DNA of 64,000 nt from JANSWY01 sp965267245 (GCA_965267245.1 OZ253939.1:6448001-6512000), one strand, 5' to 3'; positions 9,147 to 18,066 are shown, numbered from the stretch's first letter. A program made the numbers and translations. The notes: generated by a model not told the origin, from the sequence alone.

Positions 9147-9644
9147 TCAGGAACTCAACTTCTCAAAAATCTGAATGGTATTTCCTGAGTAGTCTTTGAC
9201 AAAGAAGTATTTATAACCAAATTCCACATCTTCATACATTTCCCGATAAATAGGGACATTTTTTCCTTTGAGTTGGCTCAGTAACTCCTCAGCATTGCTG
9301 GTAATAAAGCCGTACTTAAAAAGTCCATATTGGAGCATCTTATTTTCTTCATCTGGAATAAATGCATTTGGATCAATTGCGTCTTTATGCTCAAACATCT
9401 CAATCTGAAAGTCTCCGTTTCTTAATATTTTGGCTTTCATGCCATAGTCAGGATATTCATTGGTCTTGATAACCTCAAAGCCTAGATTGTTAACATACCA
9501 TTTTGCGGATGCATCCACTTCAGGGACAATAATGGCAATAAAAAAGGGAGTAATTGTGGAACGGGACGATTGGGCCTGTGAAACACTACCGGAAAAAAGT
9601 AGGAAGACAACTGGAATTAACCTGATAAGTTGAAAAGTTTTCAT
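9147..9644 (-). CDS. Exported VOC (glyoxalase/bleomycin-resistance-like) protein
   Basis: 165 residues. Residues 1-24 form a signal peptide (hydrophobic LIPVVFLLFSGSVSQAQ), followed by a single vicinal-oxygen-chelate domain: FFIAIIVPEVDASAKWYVNNLGFEV is the typical first beta-alpha-beta unit, and FFVKDYSGNTIQIFEK the last. Most VOC enzymes are cytoplasmic, so the export signal is unusual. No substrate can be inferred. It is flanked by REP-like palindromes on its 3' and 5' sides. Confidence 0.8.
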   Translation of the reverse strand: MKTFQLIRLIPVVFLLFSGSVSQAQSSRSTITPFFIAIIVPEVDASAKWYVNNLGFEVIKTNEYPDYGMKAKILRNGDFQIEMFEHKDAIDPNAFIPDEENKMLQYGLFKYGFITSNAEELLSQLKGKNVPIYREMYEDVEFGYKYFFVKDYSGNTIQIFEKLSS

Positions 9645-9728
9645 TTAGTCTGATCTATTTGGATTAATGATTATTTATAGAGCTAGACGAGAATTATGAA
9701 AAACTGTTGTCTGGATAGGTGAAATGAA

Positions 9729-9754
9729 GTAGTCTGGTCTTTCGACCTGACTAC
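9729..9754. repeat. REP-like palindrome (GTCTGGTC / GACCTGAC)
   Basis: GTAGTCTGGTC, loop TTTC, GACCTGACTAC: an 11-bp stem with one mismatch, directly downstream of the DUF2911 gene stop on the minus strand. It shares the GGTC-N4-GACC core with the palindrome at 9,049-9,086. Confidence 0.7.
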
Positions 9755-9765
9755 ATACACATTGT

Positions 9766-10857
9766 CTAGTTTCTCTCTAAAACTAGTTTATTCTGCAAGT
9801 ACAGGTAGCGAGCATAGTTTTTCCAGTTGTCCGGAGCATATTCGTAAGCTTTTTTGAAGTGTTCCACCACTTTCTCCTGATTGCCTTCCTGTAAATAGTA
9901 TTCTCCCAGTGCCAGATAGCCTTCCCATTGTTCAGGATTGGTTTTGATATTATCGGTGAGCAGTTTCAGTGCGCCTTCTTTGTCTTTTTTGACCAATAAA
10001 GTGTTCAGCCCGTAATAGTACACTTGGAAATTGTCAGAATTAGCCAGTGTTTGGGATCGTAGTTTTTCTCCATTTCTAGTTTCTCCAGTGGCAATGAGCA
10101 GATCTGCCTTAAGCATATTAGCGGCGAACTCCTCAAATTGCCTACTTCGTTCGTTTTCAATACTGGCCAGATTTGAAATGGCAATCTCCACAAATTCCAT
10201 TGCTTTTTTTGTGTCCTTTTTGCTACGCATGGTTTCGGTTGCCAATATCCGATAATCACTTGCCGTAATGGTGTCTTTCGCTGAGAGCTCGGCAATAATA
10301 TTGGCACTTACATCTGTTGCAATGGTAAATGATGCGTTCACATCGGTCCAGGTCAATGTAACGTCAGTGGATTCTAGCTTAGGATCTGTGAAAGAATAGC
10401 TCAACCATTCCTGATAGGGAACTGATTTTGTAGGGACACTCACACGCAATACATCATCATCTGGTTTGTATTGAAATGCTCCCCAACTCATATCCGTAGA
10501 AAGGATAAAGGTCCATTGATATTGATTGACCAGCACTACTAACCCATATTTTCCCGCCTTGACTGGATTGCCATTGATGAAAACATCGTGTTCAAATTCA
10601 ATAGTCGTTCTTTCATTGCTTCCTGCTCTCCAGGGATATTCCTTCCCATCTACTACGAAATCATAAGGAACAATACCTCCAAATATTTCCCGCCCCTTTG
10701 CTAAGGGAGAATGATAAACAATGGAAATATCAGTTGTTCCGATAGTCCTGGTGAGACTCACTTTTTGACTCATCCTACGGGAGTTCTGAACATCCTGTGC
10801 CATTACCGAGCCACCGTAAACAAGAGTGATCATTAGAAGCGTTTTAAAAATTTTCAT
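9766..10857 (-). CDS. DUF2911 protein with C-terminal TPR repeats, exported
   Basis: 363 residues. A signal peptide (1-20) precedes a DUF2911 domain (about 25-190): SQKVSLTRTIGTTDISIVYHSPLAKGR and EYPWRAGSNERTTIEF are diagnostic for this Bacteroidota beta-sandwich family of unknown function. The C-terminal third contains TPR-like helices (GYLALGEYYLQEGNQEKVVEHFKKAYEYAPDN, in pieces). It is transcribed alone, with a REP-like palindrome at its 3' end. Function unknown; probably a periplasmic or surface binding protein. Confidence 0.88.
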   Translation of the reverse strand: MKIFKTLLMITLVYGGSVMAQDVQNSRRMSQKVSLTRTIGTTDISIVYHSPLAKGREIFGGIVPYDFVVDGKEYPWRAGSNERTTIEFEHDVFINGNPVKAGKYGLVVLVNQYQWTFILSTDMSWGAFQYKPDDDVLRVSVPTKSVPYQEWLSYSFTDPKLESTDVTLTWTDVNASFTIATDVSANIIAELSAKDTITASDYRILATETMRSKKDTKKAMEFVEIAISNLASIENERSRQFEEFAANMLKADLLIATGETRNGEKLRSQTLANSDNFQVYYYGLNTLLVKKDKEGALKLLTDNIKTNPEQWEGYLALGEYYLQEGNQEKVVEHFKKAYEYAPDNWKNYARYLYLQNKLVLERN

Positions 10858-11082
10858 TTGTTTTTGCCTTTGGTTTTTTCACGACCAATGTAAAAAGGAA
10901 GCATATCCAGTCAATGAAATCTTATCATCAAGTTTATTCAATTTGATTCAGACACGATTTTTGAAAATTGAGCAAGTATTGGAACCGAACAAAAAACGAT
11001 AGCTCCATTCAAAGAAAACCCTCATGTACTCTTACAATAGGGTTTTATATTCAATCAAACTCATAATAAAAACAATACAACA

Positions 11083-11706
11083 ATGAAAAAGTTAATTTTA
11101 CTGCAGGTAGCACTCCTGTTAGGGGTAGCTTGCTATGCGCAATTGCCAACCGGTCTAAAGCAAATAGGTGGATCAGTCTCTTTTTCCCAAAGTTCATCCA
11201 AATTAAATACTGGTGAGTTGGTTGGTGAAACCAGGGAGCTTTCAGTTTTACCCAGATTCGGATACTTTGTCAATGAAGAGTTGTCGGTAGGTATAACCAC
11301 CGGTATAGCAAACCGCTATCAATCTCAACCGAACAATGGTAACCTGGATGATCTTTCGGAAATTGAATCTACCAGTTACATAGTGGGAGCTTATCTTAGG
11401 TGGCATGAACCCATTTCAGATCGTTTCTATTTCTTTTTGCAGCCTGAAACAGTAGTCTCTTTTGGGAAATCGAGTTTTAGCGAGGTGACAAACGAACCTA
11501 GTAGCAATGGGTTTGCTGTTGGGTTAAGACCAGGCTTTTTGTTTATGCCTAATGAACATTGGGGAATTGAGTCCAATTTTGGATACTTTGGGTATTCTCA
11601 AAACAATTCAAAAGCAGATCAGGATGCTGATCCTAACGTGAGTAAATCTTTTGGCTTTGACCTGGGAGGTACTACACTCCAGGTAGGAGTCCAATTCTAT
11701 TTTTAA
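11083..11706 (+). CDS. Outer-membrane beta-barrel protein (OMP_b-brl family)
   Basis: 207 residues with a signal peptide (1-19, ending CYA). Alternating amphipathic strands follow: KQIGGSVSFSQ, ELSVLPRFGYFVNEELSVGITTG, YIVGAYLRWHEP and so on, ending TTLQVGVQFYF with a terminal Phe, as expected of an eight-stranded barrel inserted by BAM. No function can be assigned. It appears monocistronic; a hairpin with a GGAA loop lies 34 bp downstream of the stop. Confidence 0.82.
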   Translation: MKKLILLQVALLLGVACYAQLPTGLKQIGGSVSFSQSSSKLNTGELVGETRELSVLPRFGYFVNEELSVGITTGIANRYQSQPNNGNLDDLSEIESTSYIVGAYLRWHEPISDRFYFFLQPETVVSFGKSSFSEVTNEPSSNGFAVGLRPGFLFMPNEHWGIESNFGYFGYSQNNSKADQDADPNVSKSFGFDLGGTTLQVGVQFYF

Positions 11707-11739
11707 GTGTTAGGTTATCAACTTTATAGTTGAGATTTT

Positions 11740-11765
11740 GGTGTTGGGTCGGAAGGCCCGGCACC
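11740..11765 (+). terminator. Stem-loop downstream of the OMP gene
   Basis: GGTGTTGGGTC, loop GGAA, GGCCCGGCACC. As RNA the 11-bp stem pairs fully with three G-U pairs, closed by a GNRA-type tetraloop. No clear U-run follows. It resembles the 9,049 and 9,729 palindromes in position and layout and may end or protect the OMP transcript. Confidence 0.5.
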
Positions 11766-11875
11766 TATTTCAAGAGATTCTCCATAGAATACTTCAATCA
11801 ATCAAATTTCCACGATCAGTACTCATTTAGCTTTTTTTTCTTAATTTCATCAATTAACTGTCCAATAGGAAGCGC

Positions 11876-13591
11876 ATGATGAAGTTGCTTACCACTCTAT
11901 GTTTAACCGTTGTTTTCACTGTGAGTCTGGCACAAAACAAACGGGAAGTGCTACTCACTGATCTATTACTCTCCGCGATAAAAAATAAGCAAGATACAGC
12001 CTTTGAGGATCTGACTGTCTCAATGTCAAATATTTCCACTGGGGTATGGCCTAATACATCTGATTCAGTTAGGGTAAACGGAAAGCCAGTTTATGCACCC
12101 AATGAATTTCTAGAAACAGACGTTTATTTGAAATTAGTTCTTCCAAAAACTAATATGGTTAATGGCAAAGTAAGTATTCCAACAATTGAATTCATCGATT
12201 GTGAATTTCCGGATGGTTTATACCTTTCAGGATTACATATGGAGGGTGATCTGGGAATAGTTCGTGCAAAAACCAACAATCAATTTCGCGTAACAAATGT
12301 TGATTTTGGTGGGGTGTACGGTCATTATAATGAGTATCAGTCATTTCTGGTAAAGCATTCCACTTTCACAAATGGTTTTCATGCCCATTGGGACTCATTT
12401 ACAGAATTGTATATTGACGATAATACAATTTATGGGAAAATTGAATTATTGGAAACGAAATTAAGTGGTGTCACTTCTATTCAAGGTAATGTTTTGAACA
12501 GTAAGGATAAAGCCAACTTACAAAAGATATCTAATGATTCGTTGTTGTATGGTAGGGAGTGGTTAGTCTATGACAAGATCAGAATTGAACCAGCTGAGTC
12601 ATCTGGCAACTTTTCGTTTAATGATAATAAATCAAGTGGTTCTCTGACCAATATTTACCGTTTCGAAGGAAATTTCGAGGGAGTCTATGCAAGAAAAAAT
12701 CAATTGAATGGAATTGTACAGATGGCCACCAATTCTAATGAGTTGGTAATTCTTGACAATGATTTTGAGTTAGTAAGTATACATCAGCTGCAGTTCAGTG
12801 AAACACTGAATGATATCAAATGGAAGGACTTTGCTGGTAATAAACTTTGTGTTTTAAATACACTTGACAATGTTTCTCCTTCTGCAGATGGATTGAATAT
12901 TTATGATTTCAAGGTCTTTGGTCTCAAAGATAGCACTGCTTTTTTCGACTATTTCGAAAACCAAAGTGAGAATATCCCACAGGTTTTTCTCGGTACCTTC
13001 CGTTCGGAATTAGCTGATGAAGACAACTTCAGAAAATTATTCAGAAGCTATTATAAACTTTATAATGCTTTAAGAGACAATGGGGATGTTGAATCAGCAA
13101 ATGCAGCTTACATAGAATTAAAAGATCTAGAGACAAATCGATTGAGTTACCTTTATTCCGTTACGAGGGATTATGATTACCTATATCGGTATGGTCTTAA
13201 CCAGTTGTTGAAAGTCTATACAGATCATGGTACAAATCCAGCGAAGGCAGTGAGAGTTTCAGGGTACTTTATTTTTCTATTTGCTATTTTCTATTTCTTC
13301 TTCCCTTCAGAATGGGACAAGGAATCTAAAAGTGAATTGATGGAACGATATCGAAAATTCGTCCGGAAGAATAAACATGGCTACTTCAAGCCATTTTTAC
13401 ATCTTATGAAAGGTTTCTCTATTAGCCTTTTGAATGCTTTGGTCCTTAGTATGAATGCCTTTGTGACACTTGGTTTTGGCAAAATTCCGACTACTGGATT
13501 GGCTCGCTATGTTTGTATTGTTCAAGGAACCATAGGTTGGTTTTTATTGAGTATTTTTACAGTGGCCCTGATCAATCAGCTATTGATATAA
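11876..13591 (+). CDS. Exported solenoid protein with C-terminal K+-channel-like pore domain
   Basis: 571 residues. A signal peptide (1-19) leads into about 350 residues of short irregular repeats (FIDCEFPDGLYLSGLHMEGDL; NVDFGGVYGHYNEYQ; further FEGNFEGVYARKNQLNG) resembling a pentapeptide or beta-helix solenoid. A helical linker (about 370-450) precedes a hydrophobic segment (YFIFLFAIFYFFF), a basic stretch, then NALVLSMNAFVTLGFGKIPTTG and a last membrane helix (VQGTIGWFLLSIFTVAL). VTLGFGK (530-536) matches the pore-helix/selectivity-filter pattern TxGYGD of ion channels, with Lys in place of Asp. Role inferred: a gated ion channel with an extracytoplasmic sensor. AGGA precedes the ATG at a suitable distance. 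Confidence 0.6.
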   Translation: MMKLLTTLCLTVVFTVSLAQNKREVLLTDLLLSAIKNKQDTAFEDLTVSMSNISTGVWPNTSDSVRVNGKPVYAPNEFLETDVYLKLVLPKTNMVNGKVSIPTIEFIDCEFPDGLYLSGLHMEGDLGIVRAKTNNQFRVTNVDFGGVYGHYNEYQSFLVKHSTFTNGFHAHWDSFTELYIDDNTIYGKIELLETKLSGVTSIQGNVLNSKDKANLQKISNDSLLYGREWLVYDKIRIEPAESSGNFSFNDNKSSGSLTNIYRFEGNFEGVYARKNQLNGIVQMATNSNELVILDNDFELVSIHQLQFSETLNDIKWKDFAGNKLCVLNTLDNVSPSADGLNIYDFKVFGLKDSTAFFDYFENQSENIPQVFLGTFRSELADEDNFRKLFRSYYKLYNALRDNGDVESANAAYIELKDLETNRLSYLYSVTRDYDYLYRYGLNQLLKVYTDHGTNPAKAVRVSGYFIFLFAIFYFFFPSEWDKESKSELMERYRKFVRKNKHGYFKPFLHLMKGFSISLLNALVLSMNAFVTLGFGKIPTTGLARYVCIVQGTIGWFLLSIFTVALINQLLI

Positions 13592-13634
13592 TTTCTCATC
13601 CAGGCCAATTAGTCTTAAATTTTAATTGTCAATT

Positions 13635-14162
13635 ATGACACAGGAACTATACCAAAAAGCGATGAAATTCGCCGGAGAAAAGCATCGTCACCAAAAAGTA
13701 CCCGGGACTGGCGCCAACTACCTGCTTCATCTCTCCAATGTAGCAATGGAAGTTTTGATCGCATATCATCATGTTTCTTCATTTGACCTTGATTTTGCTG
13801 TTCAGGTGGCCATCCTACATGATACCATTGAAGATACAGAAGCTACTTATGAGGAGATCAGGGAAGTTTTCGGTGAAGCAGTAGCCGAAGGGGTACAGGC
13901 ACTCACCAAAAATGATCAGCTAGCTACCAAACAAGAAAAGATGATGGACAGTCTTTCTCGAATCAAAGCTCAACCTAAAGAAGTAGGTATGGTGAAATTG
14001 GCCGATAGAATTACCAACTTACAACCCCCACCAGCCAACTGGTCAAAAGACAAAATAGACGCTTATCATGAAGAAGCAAAGCTAATAGCAGTGGAGTTGG
14101 TTGGTAAGCATTCCTACCTGAACCAAAGACTCCTGGACAAAATTGATACTTATCTAAGATAA
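13635..14162 (+). CDS. HD-domain phosphohydrolase, small alarmone hydrolase (MESH1/SpoT-like)
   Basis: 175 residues from the ATG; a TTG nine bases upstream is an unlikely start. His32, His62-Asp63 and the HDTIEDT box (62-68), plus KLADRITNL further on, are the metal-binding and ED motifs of the (p)ppGpp hydrolase domain of SpoT/Rel. No synthetase, TGS or ACT domain is present, so this is a free-standing SAH-type enzyme. It probably hydrolyses (p)ppGpp (or NADPH, as shown for MESH1) with Mn2+. It is monocistronic, with a hairpin just after the stop. Confidence 0.8.
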   Translation: MTQELYQKAMKFAGEKHRHQKVPGTGANYLLHLSNVAMEVLIAYHHVSSFDLDFAVQVAILHDTIEDTEATYEEIREVFGEAVAEGVQALTKNDQLATKQEKMMDSLSRIKAQPKEVGMVKLADRITNLQPPPANWSKDKIDAYHEEAKLIAVELVGKHSYLNQRLLDKIDTYLR

Positions 14163-14164
14163 AG

Positions 14165-14191
14165 AATGGTCTGATTTTTCAGACCCATTCA
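14165..14191. terminator. Intergenic hairpin between convergent HD and CPBP genes
   Basis: GAATGGTCTG, an A/T loop and CAGACCCATTC form a stem of about 10 bp with one bulged base. It starts 3 bases after the HD-gene stop and lies 10 bases from the convergent protease gene stop, so it could serve both transcripts. Confidence 0.6.
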
Positions 14192-14200
14192 CATTTTGTA

Positions 14201-15073
14201 CTACTTATTTTTTGGATATTTAACCCAGGTGTTTTTCTTCCTGATGTGGAGTAGGTAAATGATAATCAGACTAATTAGTGATAACAAAGCTACCAGTGAA
14301 TCCTCTACGCCAAAGGCACTTCCTGTAATTAATGAAGGCCCGTTTATTTCTGTAATAAAAAACACATTGAAATCTTCAATACCAGAAAGCGTTGTGCCCA
14401 GGATAGGTTGCGCAATGTTCCAACCATAATGGAACGCAATTGGAAGCCAGAGCTTTCCGGATGCCTTGTACATTACAGCGGTGGTCAAACCAAATAATAC
14501 TCCTAAAATAGCCGGTAAAAGTCCTTCATGTGGATTCATGAAATGTGGGAGTTGGAAAATCACCGAGGAACCTATCAGTGCGATGGTTGTTCCTTTCCAC
14601 TTTTCGAGAATTGAGAACATCAATCCCCTGAAAATGAGTTCTTCCAAAACTACCCCTCCCAGAACAAGAGAAAGTGTCGGTAATACCTGGATGAAATTAT
14701 TTGAACCCACTACTTTGTAAAAGCCCATCAAATACATCACCAATACAGCTATTGAAATCATTGAAAAACCAATACCAAATCCAATTGAACTTTGGGAAAT
14801 GGCCTGACGTTTGTCAAAGTCATGGAAATCATTGTGCTCATAATACTTCTGAATAAAGTAATATATACCAACAAGCACTCCCGTAGATATTAGAGCACCA
14901 AATACCTTTTCCAATCCATTTGAATGAGGTAATAAAATTGTTAGAACGGGTTTCGTTATCAGCTCTTTGATAAGAAAGGTGCCCAGTAAAAGTATTACTG
15001 TTCCCAATAGAATACGGGCAATCGGGTGATAAAAGAACCATCTAGATACTTGTAAGGATTTAGAATTTGTCAT
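14201..15073 (-). CDS. CPBP-family intramembrane protease (CAAX protease-like)
   Basis: About 290 residues from the ATG at 15,073 (a GTG 24 bases upstream also lies in frame). Around eight membrane segments are present. LEELIFRGLMF gives the EExxxR motif, SSVIFQLPHFMNP the second conserved His region and FHYGWNI the HxxxN motif, the glutamate/histidine active site of the ABI/CPBP clan. Bacterial members include bacteriocin self-immunity proteins and proteases of unknown target. It is divergent from the LytS/LytTR pair, which may hint at shared regulation. Confidence 0.85.
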   Translation of the reverse strand: MTNSKSLQVSRWFFYHPIARILLGTVILLLGTFLIKELITKPVLTILLPHSNGLEKVFGALISTGVLVGIYYFIQKYYEHNDFHDFDKRQAISQSSIGFGIGFSMISIAVLVMYLMGFYKVVGSNNFIQVLPTLSLVLGGVVLEELIFRGLMFSILEKWKGTTIALIGSSVIFQLPHFMNPHEGLLPAILGVLFGLTTAVMYKASGKLWLPIAFHYGWNIAQPILGTTLSGIEDFNVFFITEINGPSLITGSAFGVEDSLVALLSLISLIIIYLLHIRKKNTWVKYPKNK

Positions 15074-15230
15074 CGTTTTTCCAGCTAAACTCAGCACCAG
15101 GTCATTATTTCAAAAATTTTTTAAACAACCGGAGTTTATAAATTGACCAACTGTGGTGATAGATCAACAAATCGAATTCGTTGATGGACTAGTTGTGTTT
15201 GTTGAGGATATCAGACTGTTCATTAAAAAA

Positions 15231-16292
15231 ATGGATCGAATTGCCTCAAAATCGTTTATTTGCATCAAAATACTTCCAGGTTTGAGCTTCAAAAAATTCA
15301 TTTTACATATCAGTATCATTCTTACCCTTGTCGCGATACCTTCGTTGTGGATGTACTACACCAATCAGAATGGGGAGGAAATATTCTTTATATTGATTTT
15401 GAATGCTTTTTTAAGTGTTACCCTATTTATTTTACCTCCAATTTATCTGGTAGTTTATTGGCTCATTCCCAGGTTTCTCATCAAAAGAAAACACTTCTAC
15501 TTTGCGGCAGGTGCAATACTCATTATACACTTATTTGGTCTGTTCCTGGGGTATGGAGAACCTCTGATGGATAAATATTTTTTTGGAATCACTTCATCCT
15601 CCAACTCTCCGGAAGTAGGACTGTTTGCAATTGCTTTTGTTCTTACGGTAACCATCTTGCTGAACTTGTCTTATCGATGGTTCATCCAGCAGTCAGTATT
15701 GAAACAAATGGAAAACGATCACCTGAAAAAAGAACTGTCACTCCTAAAAAATCAGATCAACCCTCACTTCTTTTTCAATACTTTGAATAACCTGTATGCG
15801 CTGGCTCTTGAAAATTCAGAGGAAACCCCTGATGTCATTCTCAGGCTATCTCAGCTTATGAGATATTCAATTTATGATTGTCGGTCGCCGTTTGTTGAAA
15901 TTGGGAAGGAAGTGGCATACATTAAGAATTACATAGCGTTGCAACAAATCAGGCAATATGATGCCAAAATAGTCTTTGAAAATGAAGTTACAGATGAAAC
16001 AATAAAAGTTGCACCATTACTTTTTATCGTATTACTGGAGAATGCTTTCAAACATGGTGTGGACTCCATGTCGCAGGGAGCTGAAGTATTTGTAAGACTT
16101 ATAGCTAATGAGCGGATCATTCACTTTGAGGTGAAAAACAACTTCAAAGTGAATGAAATTGATCAAATTGGGGGTGTTGGGTTAGAAAATGTAAAAAAAC
16201 GACTCGACTTGATATATGGAAAGAATCACCAGCTTACCACTGAGACAAAGGATGATGATTTCATCGCCACATTGAAAATACAATTTGAATGA
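15231..16292 (+). CDS. LytS-type sensor histidine kinase
   Basis: 353 residues from the ATG at 15,231; an in-frame GTG at 15,153 would add 26 residues without a domain. Four hydrophobic helices occupy roughly residues 20-170, then the His_kinase domain with NQINPHFFFNTLNNLY (phosphoacceptor His about 179) and a HATPase with LLENAFKHG and GVGLENVKKRLDLIYG. This is the LytS/YehU-type family that pairs with LytTR regulators. Its stop lies one base before the start of the response regulator, so the two are co-translated. Confidence 0.93.
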   Translation: MDRIASKSFICIKILPGLSFKKFILHISIILTLVAIPSLWMYYTNQNGEEIFFILILNAFLSVTLFILPPIYLVVYWLIPRFLIKRKHFYFAAGAILIIHLFGLFLGYGEPLMDKYFFGITSSSNSPEVGLFAIAFVLTVTILLNLSYRWFIQQSVLKQMENDHLKKELSLLKNQINPHFFFNTLNNLYALALENSEETPDVILRLSQLMRYSIYDCRSPFVEIGKEVAYIKNYIALQQIRQYDAKIVFENEVTDETIKVAPLLFIVLLENAFKHGVDSMSQGAEVFVRLIANERIIHFEVKNNFKVNEIDQIGGVGLENVKKRLDLIYGKNHQLTTETKDDDFIATLKIQFE

Positions 16293-16293
16293 A

Positions 16294-16998
16294 ATGAAAT
16301 GTATAATAATTGACGATGAACCGCTGGCGCATAAAGTGATCATTTCCTACTGCGACAAATTGGAAACCATACAGGTTTTAAAGTCCTTTCATAGTGCCCT
16401 GGATGCACTTTCCTGGTTAAATGACAATGATGTTGATCTTGTATTTTTAGACATCAATATGCCGGTTTTGAAAGGACTGGACTTTGTCAGGACCTTAGAT
16501 CGTCCTCCAATGATCATCATAACATCGGCTTATCAGGAGTATGCCCTTGAAAGTTATGAATTGGAGGTAGTTGATTATCTGTTGAAACCCTTTGATTTTA
16601 GCCGGTTTGTGAAAGCCATCAATAAAGCCACTAAACAAAAAAAGTTGAAGGAGGTGGCCAATAAAACCTCTACTACTCCTTCTGAAGCGGTATCAAAAGA
16701 CCGAATATTCGTGAAGAGCGATAAAAAGATGCATCAAATTCAGTTGGATGAGATATTGTTTCTGGAAAGCGCGGGGAGCTATGTTAAGATTCACTTAGCT
16801 GACCAGACCATCATGGTTCTGGACCGCTTGACCAACTTTGAAACTAGTCTTGGTGCAGATAATTTCATCCGGGTGCACAAATCTTTCATTGTAGCCATCG
16901 ATAAAATCGATTTGATTGAGGGGAATCTGATACACATTGACCAAAATAAGGTACCAATCGGACAGACCTACAAGATGAATTTGAATAGATTATTTTAG
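16294..16998 (+). CDS. LytTR-family response regulator
   Basis: 234 residues from the ATG at 16,294, one base after the kinase stop. The receiver domain has the acidic pair DDE (7-9), phosphoacceptor Asp53 in VFLDINMP and Lys in LLKPFD. The C-terminal LytTR DNA-binding domain runs from RIFVKSDKKMHQI to the end, with FLESAGSYVKIHL and FIRVHKSFIVAI. LytTR regulators bind tandem imperfect repeats upstream of target genes, commonly autolysin, virulence or biofilm genes. The target set here is unknown. Confidence 0.95.
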   Translation: MKCIIIDDEPLAHKVIISYCDKLETIQVLKSFHSALDALSWLNDNDVDLVFLDINMPVLKGLDFVRTLDRPPMIIITSAYQEYALESYELEVVDYLLKPFDFSRFVKAINKATKQKKLKEVANKTSTTPSEAVSKDRIFVKSDKKMHQIQLDEILFLESAGSYVKIHLADQTIMVLDRLTNFETSLGADNFIRVHKSFIVAIDKIDLIEGNLIHIDQNKVPIGQTYKMNLNRLF

Positions 16999-17040
16999 AA
17001 TATAAATCAAATTTGATTCTTTTGGTAAACGGCAATTCCT

Positions 17041-17625
17041 ATTAAGATCGAAGAGAAAAGGACCATACTCAATAATATTTCTAAACACATCAATCTTTCA
17101 GAAAGTGAAGAAGCTTATTTCCTGGAAAGATTGGGCGTATGTGAACTAAAGAAAAAACAATTCCTGCAACGACAGGGGGAGGCCTGCAATTATATCAACT
17201 TTGTAGACACAGGCATTTTGCGTGCTTATCACCTCGCTCCCAATGGGAAGGAATCTACTGTGATGTTTGCCACAAAAGACTGGTGGATTACTGATATGTA
17301 TTGCTTTGTCAATGAAAAGCCAGCCATGGTTAGTATCACGGCAGTAGATAATAGTATTGTATTACAACTCTCAAAAAAGGACCTGGATGGACTTTACAAT
17401 GAGATACCAGCTTTCAATACACTATTTAGAATCCTGATGCAAAATGCCTATTGCAGAGAGCAGTTAAGAATGATCCAAAACCTTTCTCTCCCCGCAGCAG
17501 AACGATATACAAGCTTTATCAATCGGTATCCTCAGGTGGCCAGTAAAGTTCCATTGAAGCAGATTGCCTCTTACATTGGTGTAACACCGGAATTCCTAAG
17601 TGCCATTCGGGCTGAGAAAAATTAA
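17041..17625 (+). CDS. Crp/Fnr-family transcriptional regulator (start codon unclear)
   Basis: The cyclic-nucleotide-binding-like domain (QGEACNYINFVDTGILRAYH, ESTVMFATKDWWITDMYCF) and C-terminal helix-turn-helix (PLKQIASYIGVTPEFLSAIRAEKN) match short Bacteroidota Crp/Fnr regulators. Family-typical residues (ILNNISKHINLSESEEAYFLERL) precede the first in-frame TTG at 17,131, and the frame is open only from 17,029, with no ATG, GTG or TTG there. The start is placed at an ATT (17,041) as the best guess. Either a rare start codon or a lost ATG is possible. Ligand residues for cAMP are not evident. Confidence 0.72.
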   Translation: MKIEEKRTILNNISKHINLSESEEAYFLERLGVCELKKKQFLQRQGEACNYINFVDTGILRAYHLAPNGKESTVMFATKDWWITDMYCFVNEKPAMVSITAVDNSIVLQLSKKDLDGLYNEIPAFNTLFRILMQNAYCREQLRMIQNLSLPAAERYTSFINRYPQVASKVPLKQIASYIGVTPEFLSAIRAEKN

Positions 17626-17696
17626 ATGCCCCTGTTTTCTTAAGGTACCTTATTCTTTTTATGGTCAGTTATGGGCTCCTTTGAATAAAAAAGAAA

Positions 17697-18050
17697 ATGC
17701 TGATACTCATAGCCGGTCCCTATCGAAGTGGGACTAACGATGATCCTGAATTAATACAAAGGAACCTGGAAAACCTGGAATCCATGGCGCTTCCTATATT
17801 TAGAAAAGGGCATGTACCCATGATTGGGGAGTGGGTAGCACTTCCATTGATGAAGTTGGCTGGTTCTAAAAAGCTGGGAGATGAGGTGTGGGATGAAATA
17901 CAATATCCGGTGGCTCACAGACTTTTGGAAAAGTGTGATGCAGTCCTAAGAATTCCTGGCGAATCTAAAGGAGCAGATCAGGATGTGGCAATAGCCGAAA
18001 AGAGAGGTTTAAAGGTCTATTATGATTTGGATGAAATTCCAAATGAATAA
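17697..18050 (+). CDS. DUF4406 / nucleoside deoxyribosyltransferase-like protein
   Basis: 117 residues. It begins LILIAGPYRSGTNDD, followed by LENLESMALPIFRKGHVPMIGEW and CDAVLRIPGESKGADQDVAIAEKRG. This is the Rossmann-like fold of DUF4406, related to nucleoside 2-deoxyribosyltransferases; the ESKGAD-type segment near the C-terminus matches the family's conserved active-site area. Substrate unknown. It stands alone between the Crp/Fnr-like gene and convergent genes. Confidence 0.75.
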   Translation: MLILIAGPYRSGTNDDPELIQRNLENLESMALPIFRKGHVPMIGEWVALPLMKLAGSKKLGDEVWDEIQYPVAHRLLEKCDAVLRIPGESKGADQDVAIAEKRGLKVYYDLDEIPNE

Positions 18051-18066
18051 TGACCGATGGTAGATG

